Assembly (NCBI RefSeq): GCF_003391135.1
Contig: NZ_CP031455.1
Location: forward strand, 1,922,001 to 1,986,000
DNA length: 64,000 nucleotides
From: Streptoverticillium olivoreticuli subsp. olivoreticuli
GTDB taxonomy: Bacteria; Actinomycetota; Actinomycetes; Streptomycetales; Streptomycetaceae
Reading direction: 5' to 3'
Below are positions 63,218-64,000 of this stretch, in pieces. A program made the translations under genes and the position numbers. Each line of letters opens with the position of its first letter. The stretch's first letter is position 1. The notes beneath the pieces were generated by a model. It saw nothing but the letters and a program-made list of their open reading frames with translations, did not search any database and had not been told where the DNA came from.

Positions 63218-63299
63218 CCGTGCGGGGGCGGCCCGCGCCGGGTACCGGCACCGCCCCCGCCGGCCCAGGCCGACGGCCGCCCCGACCCGTGGAGCTCCC

Positions 63300-64000
63300 G
63301 TGACAGCGCACGTCTCACGCCCCGCCATAGCCCTCCCCCGGCACCGTGTGACCACCGAGGACATCGTCGAGGACATCCGCGAGCACCACGCGGACCACCC
63401 ACGGCTGGAATCCGTGCTGCGCGTCGCCCGCGCCACCGGTGTCCGCACCCGGCGCTTCACCCAGCCCCTGGACTCCCCCACGGTCTCCGGCACCGCGACG
63501 GTGGAGGAACGCAACCGGGTGGCGTTCGCCGATTCCGCCGAACTGGCCACCCGGGCGGCGCGGGCCGCGCTCGCGGACACCGGCCTCGAGCCGTCGGCCG
63601 TCGACTGCGTCGTCACCAGCCACTCCACCTCATGGGCCGTGCCGGGCCTGGACATCCACCTCATCGGCGCGCTCGGGCTGCGCGCCGACGTGCGCCGGAT
63701 CCCCATGACGTCCCTCGGCTGCGTGGGCGGGGCGCAGGCCCTGGTCCGCGCCACCGACCATGTGCGGGCGCACCCCGGGAGCCGGGTCCTGGTGGTCGTC
63801 GCGGAGACCATCAGCACCATCTACAACCACCGCAACACCACCTTCGAGTCGATGATCTACAAGGCGCTGTTCGGGGACGGCTCCGGCGCCTGCGTCGTCA
63901 CCGACGCCCCGCTCGGGCCCGGCCTGTGCGTCGAGGACACCTGGGAGTACCTGCTGCCCGAGAGCGGCCACCGCTACCGGGGCCGGCTCGACGGGGCCGG
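63300..64000 (+). CDS. type III polyketide synthase, 5' part
   Basis: The first 233 residues of a chalcone-synthase-type enzyme, cut by the window end. Family features: VSRPAIALPRHRVTTEDIVE, GVRTRRFTQPL, VVTSHSTSWAVPGLDIHLI, the active-site Cys in IPMTSLGCVGGAQAL, and FGDGSGACVVTD. It resembles germicidin-synthase-like Streptomyces enzymes. It condenses acyl-CoA with malonyl-type extenders to pyrones or resorcinols. GTG at 63300 follows GGAG. The catalytic His and Asn lie beyond the window. Confidence 0.88.
   Translation, partial: MTAHVSRPAIALPRHRVTTEDIVEDIREHHADHPRLESVLRVARATGVRTRRFTQPLDSPTVSGTATVEERNRVAFADSAELATRAARAALADTGLEPSAVDCVVTSHSTSWAVPGLDIHLIGALGLRADVRRIPMTSLGCVGGAQALVRATDHVRAHPGSRVLVVVAETISTIYNHRNTTFESMIYKALFGDGSGACVVTDAPLGPGLCVEDTWEYLLPESGHRYRGRLDGA

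Noticed and set aside
1..64000. tRNA, rRNA or integrase/transposase genes
   Set aside because: Looked for around the island ends and in intergenic gaps; none could be recognised, so no integration site is claimed.

Overview
The window is high-GC actinobacterial chromosome, almost certainly Streptomyces. Supporting signs are codon bias toward G/C at third positions, a very large set of secreted proteins, an AfsR-type SARP regulator, mycothiol-dependent formaldehyde detoxification, a GH18 chitinase with a DasR-type operator, a ydaO (c-di-AMP) riboswitch in front of a cell-wall hydrolase, and a type III polyketide synthase. No tRNA, rRNA, CRISPR array or intact insertion sequence was seen.

Layout. 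0-11 kb: an IscX-like protein, a TPR protein, a secreted SH3-like protein, a divergent LigD-polymerase / ATP-ligase pair, an FMN reductase coupled to a processive GT2 glycosyltransferase of extreme base composition, a secreted RelA/SpoT-fold enzyme, a monooxygenase, an acetyltransferase, a repeat-containing secreted protein and an L,D-transpeptidase. 11-25 kb: a three-gene oxidoreductase operon (FAD-SLDH-like subunit, GMC oxidoreductase, ferritin-like protein), a decayed peptidase, an M4 protease, a transglycosylase-like lipoprotein, an LCP ligase with a DUF6542-like partner, TerD, chitinase and hemerythrin. 25-37 kb: beta-phosphoglucomutase with GH65 phosphorylase, a C-S lyase-like aminotransferase, SBP56, cold-shock protein, small regulators, LysR, the mycothiol-formaldehyde operon and TetR. 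37-42 kb: an exopolysaccharide-type locus (GT2, small two-helix membrane protein, divergent GH16-like hydrolase) and a secreted five-repeat FG-GAP-like protein.

42.7-51.5 kb looks like an accessory island. It is bounded on the left by an internally deleted copy and on the right by the intact copy of a DUF4291 gene, in the same orientation. Inside are a phosphotransferase, an XRE-TPR regulator divergent from an RsbW-like ATPase across a palindrome-rich promoter region, several tiny actinobacterial proteins, and, most notably, a two-gene unit encoding a short BELL-like helical protein with a C-terminal GGTSIQVGRD motif and a STAND NTPase-TPR protein with an N-terminal SGASMQAGRD motif. This is the arrangement described for bacterial amyloid-signalling (BASS) immune/cell-death pairs. 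The STAND protein has apparently lost about 115 residues of its ARC2/winged-helix region.

51.5-64 kb: CtaG-like membrane protein, a Tat-exported clan-A glycoside hydrolase, the SARP regulator with a divergent 59-residue peptide gene whose promoter carries textbook SARP heptamer repeats, a streptogrisin-like protease, a riboswitch-controlled NlpC/P60 hydrolase, a YbdK-type ligase, a CaCA-type cation exchanger, an MmyB-like regulator, and a type III PKS cut by the window end.
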